A stretch of 64,000 nucleotides of DNA. It comes from Massospora cicadina (Eukaryota; Entomophthoromycota; Entomophthoromycetes; Entomophthorales; Entomophthoraceae). Location of the stretch: positions 236,213 to 300,212 of the forward strand of contig JAKSZP010007914.1 of assembly GCA_022478985.1 (NCBI GenBank), read 5' to 3'. Of this stretch, positions 35,240-47,705 are shown piece after piece; position 1 is the first letter of the stretch; each line of letters opens with the position of its first letter. Made by a program: the position numbers and the translations under genes. Below the pieces are notes generated by a model. The model made no database searches, was not told the DNA's origin, and was given only the letters and a program-made list of their open reading frames with translations.

Positions 35240-36113
35240 TCTTGGCCAAACTGGTAGAGTATGTTTCCATTTGTAGTTTGATCAACGTCTCTGTCAAATG
35301 GGTCAATAATGCTGAAGTTCTATGCCGCCAGTATCCTCCACGCAAGAGTAAAGCAGAGCAGGTAAGGCTGGATGTCTGCCATATAGCAGTTGAAAATGAC
35401 TTTTGCTGGTGGCCAAATGGTAGATGATATTATATGCAAAGCCAGATGTGGGAGACTGTAGTCCATTCAGAGGGTCCATCTTTCACATGCTTGCGGAGTA
35501 TGTTTAAAAATGTTCTGCTGACCCATTCCTCCATTCCAATGAATTCTTGATGGTAGGGTGTAGCTAATACCCCGTGGATTGACATCAATTTGTTTAACTT
35601 GGGCAGGCTATGCAAAGTAAAATTGGTCTGGTTGTCCATTAAATGAACTACGGACAGTCATGTTACTGTATGATGCACTCCAAAATAAACTTGGTGGTAG
35701 TGACCGCCCCCAAGTTATTAATCGCTATAGCTTCCACCCATCTCATCAGATGATCAATTGCTACAATTATGTATTTAGATTATATTGTGCCAGTTGTCAG
35801 AGGCTTCACTACATCAAGGGAAACAGTATGCCAGGCAAAAAGGGGCTTGCCATCCGGTATGTGGTCTTCTTGTGATAAGGTTTCACCACCTGGAACTGAT
35901 TAAAACAGCTAACCATCTCCATCACGTCATAATGCATGCTCTCCCAATTGTAGCAGGGTCATAAAAACTCCAACGTTTTCTGCAACCCACTGTGTCCTAC
36001 CGCCTGATCTGCATCCATAATAATCGCTGGCATATCAGAGGGTTTAATAAAGCTCAGCGTCAACCCCCCAATCTGCTTATATAGTTCCTCATAATGTATG
36101 ATGGTGTGCTGTT
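35240..36113 (-). pseudogene. Element E integrase remnant
   Basis: The block at 35430-35639 reads MDNQTNFTLHSLPKLNKLM (second Asp region) and TPYHQEFIGMEEWVSRTF (a decayed form of the catalytic Glu motif, with Glu at the GMEE position). The block at 35959-36150 reads AVGHSGLQKTLEFL, the histidine part of the zinc-binding domain. The core between (35640-35900) is in other frames. Element M interrupts just above it. Confidence 0.7.
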
Positions 36114-36747
36114 TGTAACGGTTGGAAACATCCCAGTTTCTTTTTTCCATCTTACCTTAAGCTCAACGCAATTGATGCCAAATTTCCAGTGTGAGCTGGA
36201 CTCTTGAGGTAGTAAACCTCAAAATTAGAGAAATTTGAAGCGAGGTAAAGATGAAATAAGGATGTAAGGTTGCAAGCCCTGGAATTAACCTTATTTTTTA
36301 TTATCAAATAAAGTGTCACAGACAAATAGGATCCTGATAATTTGATGCCATTAACACACCAAGTAAAAGACAGGATTTTTGAGGGAGATCAAGCCTCAAA
36401 ATCCCAAGTTTTTATTAACACAACAAAAACTTGTTGTACACTGATCATCAAGTAAGATAAGGTAATGGCGGCCCTGAGGCCACCAGAGAAACCCACGCCA
36501 GAGTGGGAAATGAGAGAGAATTCCAAATGAAGTTCAGAATTGCATGGCTTAACCTTAAAGGTCGTCTCTCTGGGGCCTCATCCAAACTTTTAATTAGGCT
36601 TGCAAGAGCCTAATCAATAACTTAGGTGAGGCAAACCCAGCACCCAAACCCAACAAGCACCAAAAATTATTAAAACGAATTGATTTGGATTTGGAAAATC
36701 CAAACCCAAATCAAAATGCAATGAACGGATTAATACCATTTGTTACA
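36114..36747 (-). repeat. 3' LTR of element M
   Basis: It starts TGTAACGGTTGG and ends TGTTACA. It contains the hairpin centred near 36603 that is perfect in the other LTR. Confidence 0.85.
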
Positions 36748-37333
36748 TCACCCTCGCTAAAGAAGGGCCCCCTGAAGAGGACCCTGCAGCGGGAGGCCAC
36801 CACTATGAGGGCTTCCTGGGGTGAGTTGCCACAAGCTCTGGGAAAATTAGCCTGGAGAAATTCTGGGCCTCTCGCAGAAAAAAAATAAACGGTGAGAGCA
36901 AATTGGGACTGGGTTGCCAGAATCAGGCCACCCATCATGAGGAAGCACGCCCAGTGCTTGGCTGTAGTGCACCCCCCTCCCACACTCTAGTTGGCGACAG
37001 TCTTCCTATCCTGACCAGGAAGGTGCTTTCTCTAGCTGAAGTGCAGAAGGGGCATGCATTCAGTGTAACTGGATGGCTGTCCCCTTTCCAGATGGACTGT
37101 CCATCGGTGAGGGAGCCCTGCTGGGCCAGGTCCCCTTGGTGCCAACCAAATCCCTGGTGGGGGAAGGCTCCACCAGAATTTCGCGTTGACAATAGCTTTT
37201 GGTCCAGGGTCGGCCATCAGTCACCAGCTCCCTCCAGTGCTGGTTACTTGACAACTGGGACCTGGGATGACCACTAAGGTCAGCCAAACTGGGGATCTGG
37301 TGGTGTGATGGCAGCACATGCGGTTAGGAATAA
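36748..37333. other. Internal region of element M, GC-rich, non-pol
   Basis: Frames are open on both strands (for example 36903-37277 plus and 36935-37192 minus), as expected for GC-rich sequence with few stops. Nothing resembles Gag, protease, RT or integrase, so movement would need proteins from another element. Confidence 0.6.
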
Positions 37334-37970
37334 TGTAATGGTCAGAAACATCCCAGCTTCCAATCACCATCTTACCTTAGGTTTGATGCAATTGATGTCG
37401 AATGTCCAGTGTGAGCTGGACTCTTGAGGTAGTAAGCCTCGGAATTATTGAAATTTGAAGCGAGGCAAAGACAAAATAAGGATTCAAGGTTGCAAACCAT
37501 GAAATTTACCTTATTTTATTATTATTGAATAAAGAGTCACGATGAACAGGATCCTGATAATATGATACTGCGAACACACCAAGTAAAAGCCAGGATTTTC
37601 AAGGGAGATCAAGCCCCAAAATCCCAAGTTTTTGTTAACGCAACAAAAACTTGTTGTGCGCGGATCATCAGGTAAGACAAGGTAAGGGTGGCCCTGAGGC
37701 CACCAGAGAAACCCACACCAGAGTGGGTAATGAGAGAGAATTCCAAACAAAGTTCATAATTGCGTGGGCTCAACCTTAAAGGTCGCCCTTCTGAGGCCTC
37801 ACCCAAATCATTGATTAGGCTTGCAAGAGCCTAATCAATAATTCAGGCAAGGCACAACCAAGCGCCCAAACCCAACAAACACAAAAGTTCTTTTTAAAAG
37901 AATTGATTTGGATTTGGAAAATCCAAACCCAAATTGAAATGCAACAAACGGATTAATACCGTTCATTACA
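37334..37970 (-). repeat. 5' LTR of element M
   Basis: It is a partner of 36114-36747. It includes a 12-bp perfect stem (ATTGATTAGGCT / AGCCTAATCAAT) around TGCAAG at 37812-37841. Confidence 0.85.
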
Positions 37971-39375
37971 CTGTTTAAACCATCTTGCACTTTGATCACT
38001 TGCAATGGCTCATTGTGGTAATTGCCCACCACCATCCTCTCATACATAATGTTAATTAAATCTGCCATAATAGCGACTGTTGGTAGCCATGAAAGACAGT
38101 CTGAATTTTGATGTTTCACTCCCAGCCGGTGTACAATCTCAAAATCATATAACTGGAGCTTCAACGCCCATCATGCGAGCTGTCCAGATTCACGGAGATT
38201 TTGCATTCAGTGCAAAGATGCATGATCTAATACCACTTTGAATTTCACCCCATGGAGGTATACTCAAAACTGTTTATATGCGTGAACCCTTGCTAAGCAC
38301 TTTCGCTGAGTCGCAATGTAATTACATTCATGGCAATTTAAGCTTCAGCTACAAAATGTGATAGGATGCATAATGCCATCATCAACCTTATGAATAATAC
38401 TGCTCCTATGGCAGAAAGTGATGCATCAATTTGTACTATGAATTGTTTTTTGAAGTTGGGGTATTGCAAAATAGGTGCACTTGCTAATGCAGTTCATAAG
38501 GCATCAAAAACGTTTTGGCACCGTTCCGCCCAGTCAAAAGTGACATTTTTCTTTGACAACTCAAAGAGCGGTTCCCCAATACAACTGAAATTAGGAATGA
38601 ACAGTTAGTAGTAACCAACCATCCCCAAGAGCAATTGGTTATCTATTTTATTACCTGACTGAGTCATCTTACATATAGCTTCCACCTTCCCCAGATGTGG
38701 GCTAATCCTTTTGAATCTACCATGAACACAAGTTATTCCAATTGCTACTTATAAAATGGCACCTTTGAGGCTTTATTTTTATGTTAGCATCAGCAAGTCA
38801 GCGGAACACTTGTTCTAAGTGGTCAAGATGCTCCGTGAACATTTGCTAGAACATGTTGATATCATTAAGGTAAACTAAAATGCATTACAGCTTCAAGTCA
38901 CCTAAGATCGTATCCATAGCACGCTGTGACATAGCTGGGGCATTGCACAAACCCTGTGGCATACGTGTAGGCTGGAATAACCCCTTTGAAATGATTATAG
39001 TGCATTTATTGCATTCCACCACTGGCAATTTGATCCGCCAGTACTCCAATATCAAATCCATAGCAGAAAAATAATTAGCCCCACCAAGTCAATCTAACGC
39101 ATCATTAATTTGCAGAAGGGGGAAGGAATCTTTCTTCATAACGCTATTGAGCTTTTGATAGTCAATGACCACCCAGTTTGTGCCATCTTTTTTCTTGACA
39201 ATAAGCACTGGTGATGCCCATAGACTCTTAGACAGCTCAGACATCTCTTGTTCAATCAATTCGTCTACCTCATCAGAGACAATTTTTCCGCCACTTTTGA
39301 GTGCCAAATAGGCCATGAACAAATGGGATAGTGATCTCCCACGTCTACCCGATGTACTACCACTTGGGCACACCC
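37971..39375 (-). pseudogene. Element E RNase H and RT remnants
   Basis: RT: 39089-39373 reads SLWASPVLIVKKKDGTNWVVI and then DYQKLNSVMKKDSFPLLQI, the N-terminal palm. The YLDD region lies in broken frames near 38860-38960. RNase H and connection: 37835-38164 reads MKLQLYDFEIVHRLGVKHQN, then DCLSWLP, the end of RNase H, continuing past the left edge of this interval into the LTR of M by chance. Frames change and stops occur. Confidence 0.65.
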
Positions 39376-40330
39376 CAAATCATAGTTGTCAGAGGCAAAA
39401 ATATCTGAGTGTTTTCGAATAAAGCCATCGCCATATCTTTCTGTTCCTCCAACAATCAGGTTGAGCTTCTTGTGGAACCACTCCAATTATGCCAAATGGG
39501 GATTTTACTGTTAGGCTGAGGTCCTCCCACAATCCAAAGTCATAAATATGGTGAGCCTTATTAATAGGGGCAGATGTAAATAAGCCACTACTTGGTGCCT
39601 TTGAATCATCATAGGCTCCTTCTGTAGGTTTGTGAGCAATACCTTCGCTTCCCCACTTCCTGGTAGCAGTAGCCCCGGAGCCACATGGGGTTTAAGCTGC
39701 AATTACTGGAAGGGTCCCGCGATTTCCCCATATAGCCCTTCAGGGACATCTATTTTGAGCACAGTTCCTAGTATGACCTGATGCCCAGAAGCAATGCTCA
39801 AAGTGCTCACAGCTCATAGCAGAATACCTTTGTACTCATAGATCTGGTTGGAAAGGGCCCTGGTCCTCCTTTTATTCACCAATATTGGACTGGAATCACC
39901 CCATCACTATACGCCAAATTGATTTGGCTGGAGCGAACAGTTCCTTTGGGATTTCGCTGGATGTAAAGTAAATGTGGATTTGTTGTTCTAAGATAGCAAT
40001 AGTTTCTTCCACCATATTGACCACAGCTACAAATATCCTCATGAACGTGGCACCAATCAGCAGATCATAGTTATTATTTGGCAGAACCACCACTGGAGAT
40101 GAATCCCTAACCAAACCAAATATCAGATGTAACGCGCTGTAAGCTCCTTCAGACACAGTGCTTTGTACCCCATGGTCCCATAAACTACTCTGTGATCCAC
40201 ATATGATTTCAGCAAAAGCTTAGCCATGAGTTAGGCGGAGATTATATTAACTGGGGCGCCAGTAACTATAAAAGCTCGTAGTTTTATGTTCTGAACAAAA
40301 ATATCACAGTAGATACACTCCAATTAAGAA
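39376..40330 (-). pseudogene. Element E protease and linker remnant
   Basis: The block at 39896-40156 reads VVVLPNNNYDLLIGATFMRI, the C-terminal half of a retropepsin (hydrophobic-hydrophobic-Gly turn). An upstream VTGAPVNIIS line near 40270 is the mutated active site. The linker block 39511-39702 follows. No intact gene remains. Confidence 0.55.
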
Positions 40331-42670
40331 GAATCATTGGTGTTAATTGCATGAACGTCCAAGGGCTGTTTGTTACCAAGGAAAAAGGATATACCCATAC
40401 TGACATGAGGATACTCCTGGAAGATCTTTTCTACTGGAATGGCTACATTAACCCCCACTAGGGAGGCGACGTCCGTTAAGGATTCTGCATTATGCATGCC
40501 ATTCTTGTTCAAGGATTTGCCACGCATACTGCTTTTGCACATCTCAAGAGAACTCAGAGCTTGAAGGGTGATAGTCGCTCCCTTAAATGATGATAGTGGT
40601 ATTGGCTGGAAGTCGTTGGTATAATAAGTCGTCAGTTTGGGTATTGTGGCCAACGCAAAGAGACTCTTGGGAATTGTTAGGGACAATTAATTTCGAATTA
40701 GCAGAAGTAGAGCGTCCCATCTCTACTCTGCTTAAGCTTTTCCCTGTTCAATCATAACAGATGGCACTGCATGCGCCTGATGGTTTCCTAGGCAATTAGC
40801 CGCATAATGCCATTTTCATACACATGAGAAACAAGAATTAAAAAATGGCTCCCATCTATAGTTTGCGCCTGATAGACTGATTCAAATGTTTACCAAAGTA
40901 TTGAAGTTACGCTGGGAATGGGTAAATTGAGCGTAAGAAGGGCGGAAAGGATATGCTGATATATATGGTAGACAAATATTACCTGACAGATTTTTTCTGA
41001 ATTGAAGCTGTCCATTCCTAAGAAGTATGTCGCAGCAATAGCAGGGGCCTTCCGCTCCACATTGGGAGCACTGGACGTGGTGGAGATATGGCATAAAGTG
41101 TTAATGATTTGATGAAGCCCAGCGTCATCATCCAGTATATGAGACATAGCATTATGCAGTTCATGATATGGTTTGATTACCGCCGTCATAGCTATGCCTA
41201 CATCCTTGGTGGTCAGAATATTGGCTCCTACTAACACATGAGCTTCAGATGTGAATCTCTCTGCAAACTACACCATGGTCTCATTATTGTGAAACTGTAT
41301 GGTTAGAAAGTTGGCCTTGCGCTGCGCCATATTAGCCACTCCCCAAACAGACGGAGTACAATCTTCTTTACCTCTTGATAAGATATTAACTAGTTTGGAG
41401 GTAACAGGTGACCTGGTTACGCTCTCTACATCCAAAGAGGAAAGCAACAGTTTCACTTTCTGCCAATACAATGCCCATTACACAGCGAATTCAAACTATT
41501 TAAGATATCCGTGCATGTCCCCATCATAACTGAAGGGCGGTAACTTCTCAATATTAACAAAATCACCTCACTCCGGTCTTTGGGTGTAAGGAACAGCTAA
41601 AATAGGATCTGAACAACTGGGGGAAACATTCTCTTGTGGACTAGCATAGGGTCACATGGATGGATGCAAATCCGCCAAAGTGGACTGTGAAGAGGTAAAA
41701 TTGCGAGGAGGGACTGCCGCAACCCCTGAGGGATACTCACTGGCTGATCCAAAGCATTCTTCTCACAACTCACCACTAACAGCACCTTTTCCTCCTTTGT
41801 CAAGATGTTCAGCAAAATGTTCATCAATTATTCACTCAGCTTTGACCAAATATCACTGACACCAGCTGTCTTGCACTTCCTGTTGAAGGCGTCATACTGA
41901 CTTTGCAACACTCAGCGGAATTTTTGCTCAGAGTCCAGTTTACGCTCCATTGCCTGAAGCTGCGAGAGAACATCTTCCAATGTGCCCTGCATACTTGTGT
42001 TCTGCCAACCAGGGTCATGCGCTTGTTGATTTGCTCCATCTACTTGGTTAATATGAGCAGCTTGTTCTCACACCAGCTCCTCATTGGCCCAGTGAAGGGT
42101 ATCCAAATGCACTCACATATCAGCATACTCCACCATCTCAATTAATGGAAGGGTAATGGCTTGACTCCTATCTGCCCGACTAACACTTTCCAATTGAGTA
42201 ATCTGACCCAGCAGCTGACAATATTCTGAGGACGCCAAAAAAGAGCTGGTCATATGTTCAGTTATCCACTGGTTACTTCTCTCAATGAAATGTCGACTAA
42301 ATTTGGCTGTCACAGAGTCAACATGATCTTATACACTGCTCAGTCAGGATAACCCTATCTCTAATCTAAGCTATCATTGCTTCAATTACTTAAGCCCATT
42401 CTTCCAGGTCTATCATAAACTACTTAAAGAGTTGCTTCCCAATATGGTAATGTCTCAAATCCATTCCACCAATAGGATGCAACGGTCCAAAAAGTTCCCC
42501 TATCAATAGAGATATCTCCTGATTCAACTGGGGAACCAATTTGTCAAGCGATGGCAGACATCCACAACATGCTTGTCCACCTGCAAAAGCGTCCCCTGAA
42601 CCTCCAAGAAAGAGTGATCAAGGCAGTAAAGTAGAAGGCAATTATTGTTCTTCTACGCTTGAACAAACTG
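40324..42670 (-). pseudogene. Element E gag remnant, C-terminal part
   Basis: Minus-strand blocks are at 40324-40686, 40890-41237, 41268-41471, 41597-41827 and 41836-42313. The middle blocks look like a Gag core; the distal ones are helical and charged, like the N-terminal region of element A Gag. Element C interrupts it at 42677, and the Gag N-terminus continues at 54655-55135. Confidence 0.5.
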
Positions 42671-42676
42671 CATGAC

Positions 42677-43568
42677 TGTCGTGTTTACATGACCTAATTG
42701 AGGATACCAACAGCAAGAATAAGGCTGGGCGGCAGGAGGTCCAAAGGGTCAAATTGAAGGACCTTCCTGACCTAAAGTACACCTTGGGCTAACGCTGAAT
42801 ACAGGCCAGGTAAGCCCAGGTTGGTAAAAGTGAGGCGCACAACGCCCAGCCCCTTGTTTCAGCTCTAGCATTAAAATGGATGAGTTATATTTTAAATGAC
42901 AATGGCTCAATTCGGTTAATCATTAAATGGGGGTTTGAAACCTATTCAATTTATAAATTACCTCTTGGGTCTGGCTTAACTTCAATTGATCACTTGAGTA
43001 AGGTCAATTTCAAAGTACATTACCCAGTTGGATGGAAGTGTGCGCTTATTGGTGCACCAAGTCTTAGTACTACATTCCCCAATTGATGATTTCCTAGTGT
43101 TGGCTTGAATATGTTTGCTCAAGACTAACCTTTCTTGTTGGTCATCTTCCCTTCAATAACCCCTAGTCAGTTTTACATTTTTTCTTAAGTTGACCTTTCA
43201 AACCTGTACGCCTACCTCTTTGAGGTGGTCTCACATCAGGTTAGCTGATTTCTTTGTTTTAAAATAATTACAGCCTCAGGTACACCTCTGGGTCACCCAG
43301 ATTCCATTTAAACCTGGTCACCCGTGCACTCTAGCCCTTTACAACGCTGGGATATGGACACCCCTTTAAGCCACAACCAATTTTTGCAGTTTGTTCGATC
43401 CCTAATTATGTGTACTATGCTAACAACCCTCACCCTATGTACCTTTAGCCCAAGCACCCTCTATGGGCTATCTTTATTTTAACACTGATGACAAGTTCCC
43501 TGACGTTGGTCCTGTGCTCCGTGCACCACCACGCAGGTAATTGAAGGGTTATAGATACTCTCCTGACA
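42677..43568 (+). repeat. 5' LTR of element C
   Basis: It starts TGTCGTGTTTAC and ends CTCTCCTGACA. A 68-codon frame at 42880-43086 carries the U3 signature (LNDNGSIRLI, WGFETYSIYK). The leader signature RVIDTLLT is encoded at the end after an in-frame stop. The hairpin AGAGT-like stem with loop TATAGAT is present. Confidence 0.85.
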
Positions 43569-44885
43569 TTATATGGCCATCCATTTTTAATTACATGCAC
43601 AAACTCTTTCTGTGTAGACTTTTCACGCAGTGCAAACAGTGTGCGCCAGCTGTTGGTCATGGTCACAGTGGGGCTCACCCCTGTTTTCACATTTTGCTAA
43701 TGGTTGGAGAATCTCAACGTTATCCTAGCTACCTCCAACTGGAAAGTACCCACCCTTTTTACCTGTACCTGGTAGATATAGTCAGTTTGTGATCTGAGAG
43801 TTGTGATTCCCCAATTTTCCACCGAAATTCAATAAATCAATAAAATAAATTGTTTTTTCCTTAGCTCTGCGCTCAGATGGTATAGGCGAGATCATCAACA
43901 AAGGACCAGGTGGTGATGGTCTTGGATAACATTGCACAACCCATCACCAAAATGAGTATAGGGTCATTCACGGCTCAAAACGCATTTTATAATGATGTTT
44001 TTATATATACAACTGAGCCATGTCTCTTCTCTTATGACTCAGATATGGAACCTATTTTAGTGCATCAAATTACCCCAGAGAACCCACGCTTGATCCTTAC
44101 CATGATCCGCAGAACCCAGGAGGTGGAGAAGAAGTTATCATTACAATATAAAGACACTTATGCAGTTGCTGAAGATATGGTGGGGTATGTGACCTCAGTA
44201 AGAAAGAGTGGCCAACTATTCCTCTCCATTTTATGATGCAGAAACGTACCCTGGGGGTATGCTAGTACCTGAAAATGAATTTTGTGGTGAAGTTTAGTCG
44301 TTTTCTGCTATAAATAAAGATCATTCAGGATATTTTTTTAACTGCTACCCTTTAATCCCCTCTAAAAAAATCAGCACTACTATTTTGGTGGATACTGGAG
44401 CCTCTGGGAATTTTATTAATCAAGATCTAGCCGACTACCTTGAGTTTAGTTACTTGCCTTGTGGTATGGTTAGAGGAGGGGTCTCCCAAGGTATTCCCTC
44501 GCTGAAAATTATGGGGTTAGTGGATTATCAAGTTGGCAATTATATTTGTCTGACCACTTCCAAGCTATCAAAAACTTCTTGTACCCCATCATTTTGGATG
44601 TATATTGGTGGTGAAAAGTTGACGTCAGCACCAACTTGAAAGAAAATACCTTGTCCTTAACTTTGAAGAATGGTCATGAGTTAATTGTCCCTTTGGCTAA
44701 AGCAAACTTTCAGGGTGATTTGCCCTCTGGCCCAATATCCACACACTCAGTCTTGATCCATTGCTGAAGCCCTCTTTGGAGGTTTCCTTACCTTCCTGTT
44801 TGGAAGGGTTGGAATCTTTTTTGATGTGGCTTCAGCCAATGTACTACCAGCCCATTCAGAGCTTGATTGCAAGTTCAAGCTCACC
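43569..44885 (+). pseudogene. Element C gag and protease remnants
   Basis: Just after the LTR the frame that leaves the LTR (RVIDTLLT) continues into sequence similar to element B (VRQLLVMVTVGLTPVFTF). A 108-codon block at 43910-44236 (IGSFTAQNAFYND, HQITPENPR, QEVEKKL) matches 49302-49688 of B. The protease block 44385-44639 has VDTGASGNFINQDLADY with the D-T-G-A triad kept. Bases 44640-44885 lead into the RT region and end at the insertion of B. Confidence 0.7.
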
Positions 44886-45727
44886 TTTAAGGAGAGTGTC
44901 TATAACTCTCCTGTTTTCAGCGTGGTAGTGCTCAGTGCACAGAGCCAATGCATGGAAACTAACCGTTAGTACTAAAGCTACTAGCGCCCAGCAGAGGGTG
45001 CTGGAACAATAATAACTAAAACCAAGAAGTGCAATAAGGAACCATCCAAAAATGACGCGGTGCACCAGGAAGAGGAGGTAAACGGCCCATGTTGGAGGGT
45101 ACCTGGGCGAACCAAAGGTACACGTGGGGAAATCTGATTATGTTCAAAATGGAATGGTTAATGTGGCATGAGACCTCACAAAGGGGTCCACGCACAGGAT
45201 CGTATTAATTAACATTGTAATAAAATGGTAAAAAATGGGGAAATCTATATTCAGTAAGTCTACCAACAAGTGATGTTGGTTGGGGAAAACATATTTAAAC
45301 TTGGATGGGGGAATATGGGGTTTGATGCAGTGGGCTAAGCATTAACTCACCAATAGGGCAACGCTACCATCTGAATTAGTTGAATAAGCTGAAACTGACT
45401 TCATTTGAGTGATCAATTGAAGTTGGATTCAACCTGAACACGTTGTTTTGTAAATAGAATGGGTTTTAAAACCCCGTTCCTTGATGAACCAAACGGAACC
45501 ATCCGCATTAACTTGGTAGACCATCCCTTCTAACGCCTGGACTGAAGTAAGGGGCTGGGCGTTTGGCATCCCACTAGTACCAACCTGGGCATATTTTGCC
45601 TGTACCCAGCGTTGGTCTAGGGTATGCTTCAGGTCTGGGAGGCCCTGTAATTTCACCTTCTGGGCCTCCTGGCGCCCAGCCTTATCCTTGGGGTTGGTCC
45701 CCACTATGATGTCATGGGACCATGACA
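44886..45727 (-). repeat. 3' LTR of element B
   Basis: It is a partner of 49979-50825, with the first TG changed to TT. Bases 44856-45065 (minus) encode the leader copy (TLCWALVALVLTV, then NRRVIDTLL). U3 carries the C-terminal extension of pol, open to 45429. Confidence 0.88.
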
Positions 45728-46559
45728 TTACCCTCTCCTCCTTTTGAGCTCCGCCCCCCTCTCCAGGGGCGTTCGCTAAGGAGAAGTTCTTATGGGCTGG
45801 GGCCAAATTCATGGCGGCAACGGTCGGTTTGGGTTGAGATCCAGCAGCCTGGGGGAAATGCTTGTGGAAGGCTTCAATCAGATCTTGGGCATGCACACAG
45901 TTGCGCGCTGGAACCCAACTGTTCTCTGCCGTGTCAAAGCCCTTCCATGATACTAGGTACTCCAGTCTTCTTTTAACGCAGGAGGCAACTATTTCTTCCA
46001 CCTCCCACTCTGGCGCCCCATCCACGAGATAGGCCTCAGGAGTCTCTGGTGGGGGGCCTTCAAACAACGTCTTTGTGCTCTCATGAAACAATGAGAAGAG
46101 CTGAAATGAAGAGGGAAGATCTAGCTGGTATGAGTCATGGCCCACCTTTCTAACAACGCGGTAAGGGCCAATCCTCTTTGGATCTAGCTTCTTGCATGGC
46201 TGCTTGATAGGGATGTTACGAGCATCAAGCATCACAAGATCCCCTCCCTTTTATGCAGGACCCACTCGGCGCTTCCCATAAGCATTCTCCTTATACACTC
46301 GCATTTCCGCCTCCAGGATTGCGGAAACCCCCTGGTGGACCTTCTTGATTGCCTTGGCAATGTTTAACACCGCTTCAACATTAGACCCACAGCTGGGCTC
46401 CATGTTAAACGCGGGGTTAAAGCGATGGCTGGCGAAAAATGGGGAACAACCAATCGAGGAGTGCAAGGTATTGTTGTAGCTAAACTGGGCCATGGGAAGG
46501 TGAGGAGCCCAATAGGAATGATCTGCGGCTGAGAACAGCGCAGGAACTGCTCCAAGCAC
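45429..46559 (-). pseudogene. Element B integrase C-terminus, chromodomain and U3-coded extension
   Basis: The 268-codon frame 45429-46235 carries the GPY-like region (KRIGPYRVVRKVGHDSYQLD) and a chromodomain (WEVEEIV, LEYLVSWKGFD, NSWVPARN). It then reads through the polypurine tract (QKEERVMSW) and about 100 codons of U3, to a stop near the TATA-like box. The U3 part contains LQGLPDLKHTLDQRW and VNADGSVWFI. It matches the U3 frames of the other B LTR (50397-50831), C (42880-43086) and D. Block 46251-46559 supplies the end of the integrase core in another frame. Confidence 0.75.
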
Positions 46560-47418
46560 TGGTTCACTCGTTCAGTATGCCCATCTGATTGGGGGTGATA
46601 GGCAGTTGAATGGCAAGGGCGAATCTTAAGAGTCTTGCACATCTTTTCCCAAAAGTTGGGGGTAAACTGGGGCCCCCAGTCACTGATAATCTCTTGGGAA
46701 ACTCCATGGAGTGCAAACACATGCGTGACGAAAAGCCTGGCCATCACAGCCTTGCTTATTGTAGTTTTGCAAGGAATGAAGTGGGCGAACTTTGTAAACT
46801 GGTCCACCACCACCATGATGGCATCGTAACCATCTGAGATAGGTAGTTCTACAATAAAATCCACCAATAGGGAAGTCCAGGGCCCTTCAGCTTTCTGGAC
46901 TGGTACCAACAACCCTGCTAAAGGTTGCAGATTTGGCTTCATTTGGTTGCAGATTAAACACTCCTTATAATACCGCCCCACCTGAGCAGGCAAGCCCTTC
47001 CAATTGTAGGTGCAACATATCAACTCCAAGGTCTTTGATTTCCCGGATGACCAATGGTGATTCCATCATGACGGGCCTGGATGCTTTCCAGGCGCAGTGG
47101 TCCAGCAGGTACCCAAAGGCGCTTCTGAAACCACACCATCTCTTTTTTACATGATAACCCCTGGATAGATCCACTTGATTTACTGTGCTCTTAGCTAGTG
47201 CCATAGTTTATTCACCCAACAGTGGCTGGGAAAGGATCACCTTTTTGAACATACCATATTCCTCCGCATTTTCCAGAGGTGTAAGCGCTGGCTCGTTGGC
47301 CAGGGAGAGGAAGTTGCGACAGAACTTTGTCTGGAGGAATCATCACCTGTGAGTTGTGGACTTCTACCTCATTGGGATCAGGTGCTAAAGCAGGGTTGCG
47401 GCTCAAAGCATCCTCCAA
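46364..47418 (-). pseudogene. Element B integrase zinc-binding and catalytic core
   Basis: The 221-codon frame 46364-47029 starts in the zinc-binding part (ECLICNQMK) and includes LLVDFIVELPISDGYDAIMV (first Asp), EIISDWGPQFTP (second Asp) and TAYHPQSDGHTERVNQ (Glu), so all three DDE residues are kept. Blocks 46965-47204 and 47212-47418 cover the histidine part and the RNase H to integrase link (DALSRNPAL). Frame breaks separate them. Confidence 0.8.
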
Positions 47419-47705
47419 AGCATTATCCTTGCCCTTGGTGAACTCATATGTGAATGCGAATTGGGCAAGGGTCTCATGCCAATGGGTCTGCCATGGGGTT
47501 AGGACATAAGGAGCGCGGGTTTACAGCAAAGCACGGTGGTCTATACATACTTGGAAAGGTTGAGATGAGCCATGCAAGTGGTGACGCCAATAAGTCAGCG
47601 CCTCCACCACTGCCAGTAACTCCTTATCATAAACGGCGTAATTCAACTCTGGAAAAGACATTTTCCTAGAAAAATATCCCACTAGATGCTTTATCCCATC
47701 CTCGC

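Larger units (their letters stand above)
36114..37970 (-). mobile_element. Short non-autonomous LTR element M
   Basis: Two LTRs of 634 and 637 bases (36114-36747 and 37334-37970) flank only 586 internal bases. Target duplications are perfect: CTGTT at 36109-36113 and 37971-37975. A minus-strand purine tract GCGAGGGTGA precedes the left LTR, like that of element K, so the element is read on the minus strand. The internal part has overlapping open frames on both strands but no gag or pol motif. Confidence 0.85.

Noticed and set aside
36903..37317. Overlapping open frames on both strands inside element M
   Set aside because: GC-rich sequence with few stops on both strands, no recognisable motif, inside a non-autonomous LTR element.
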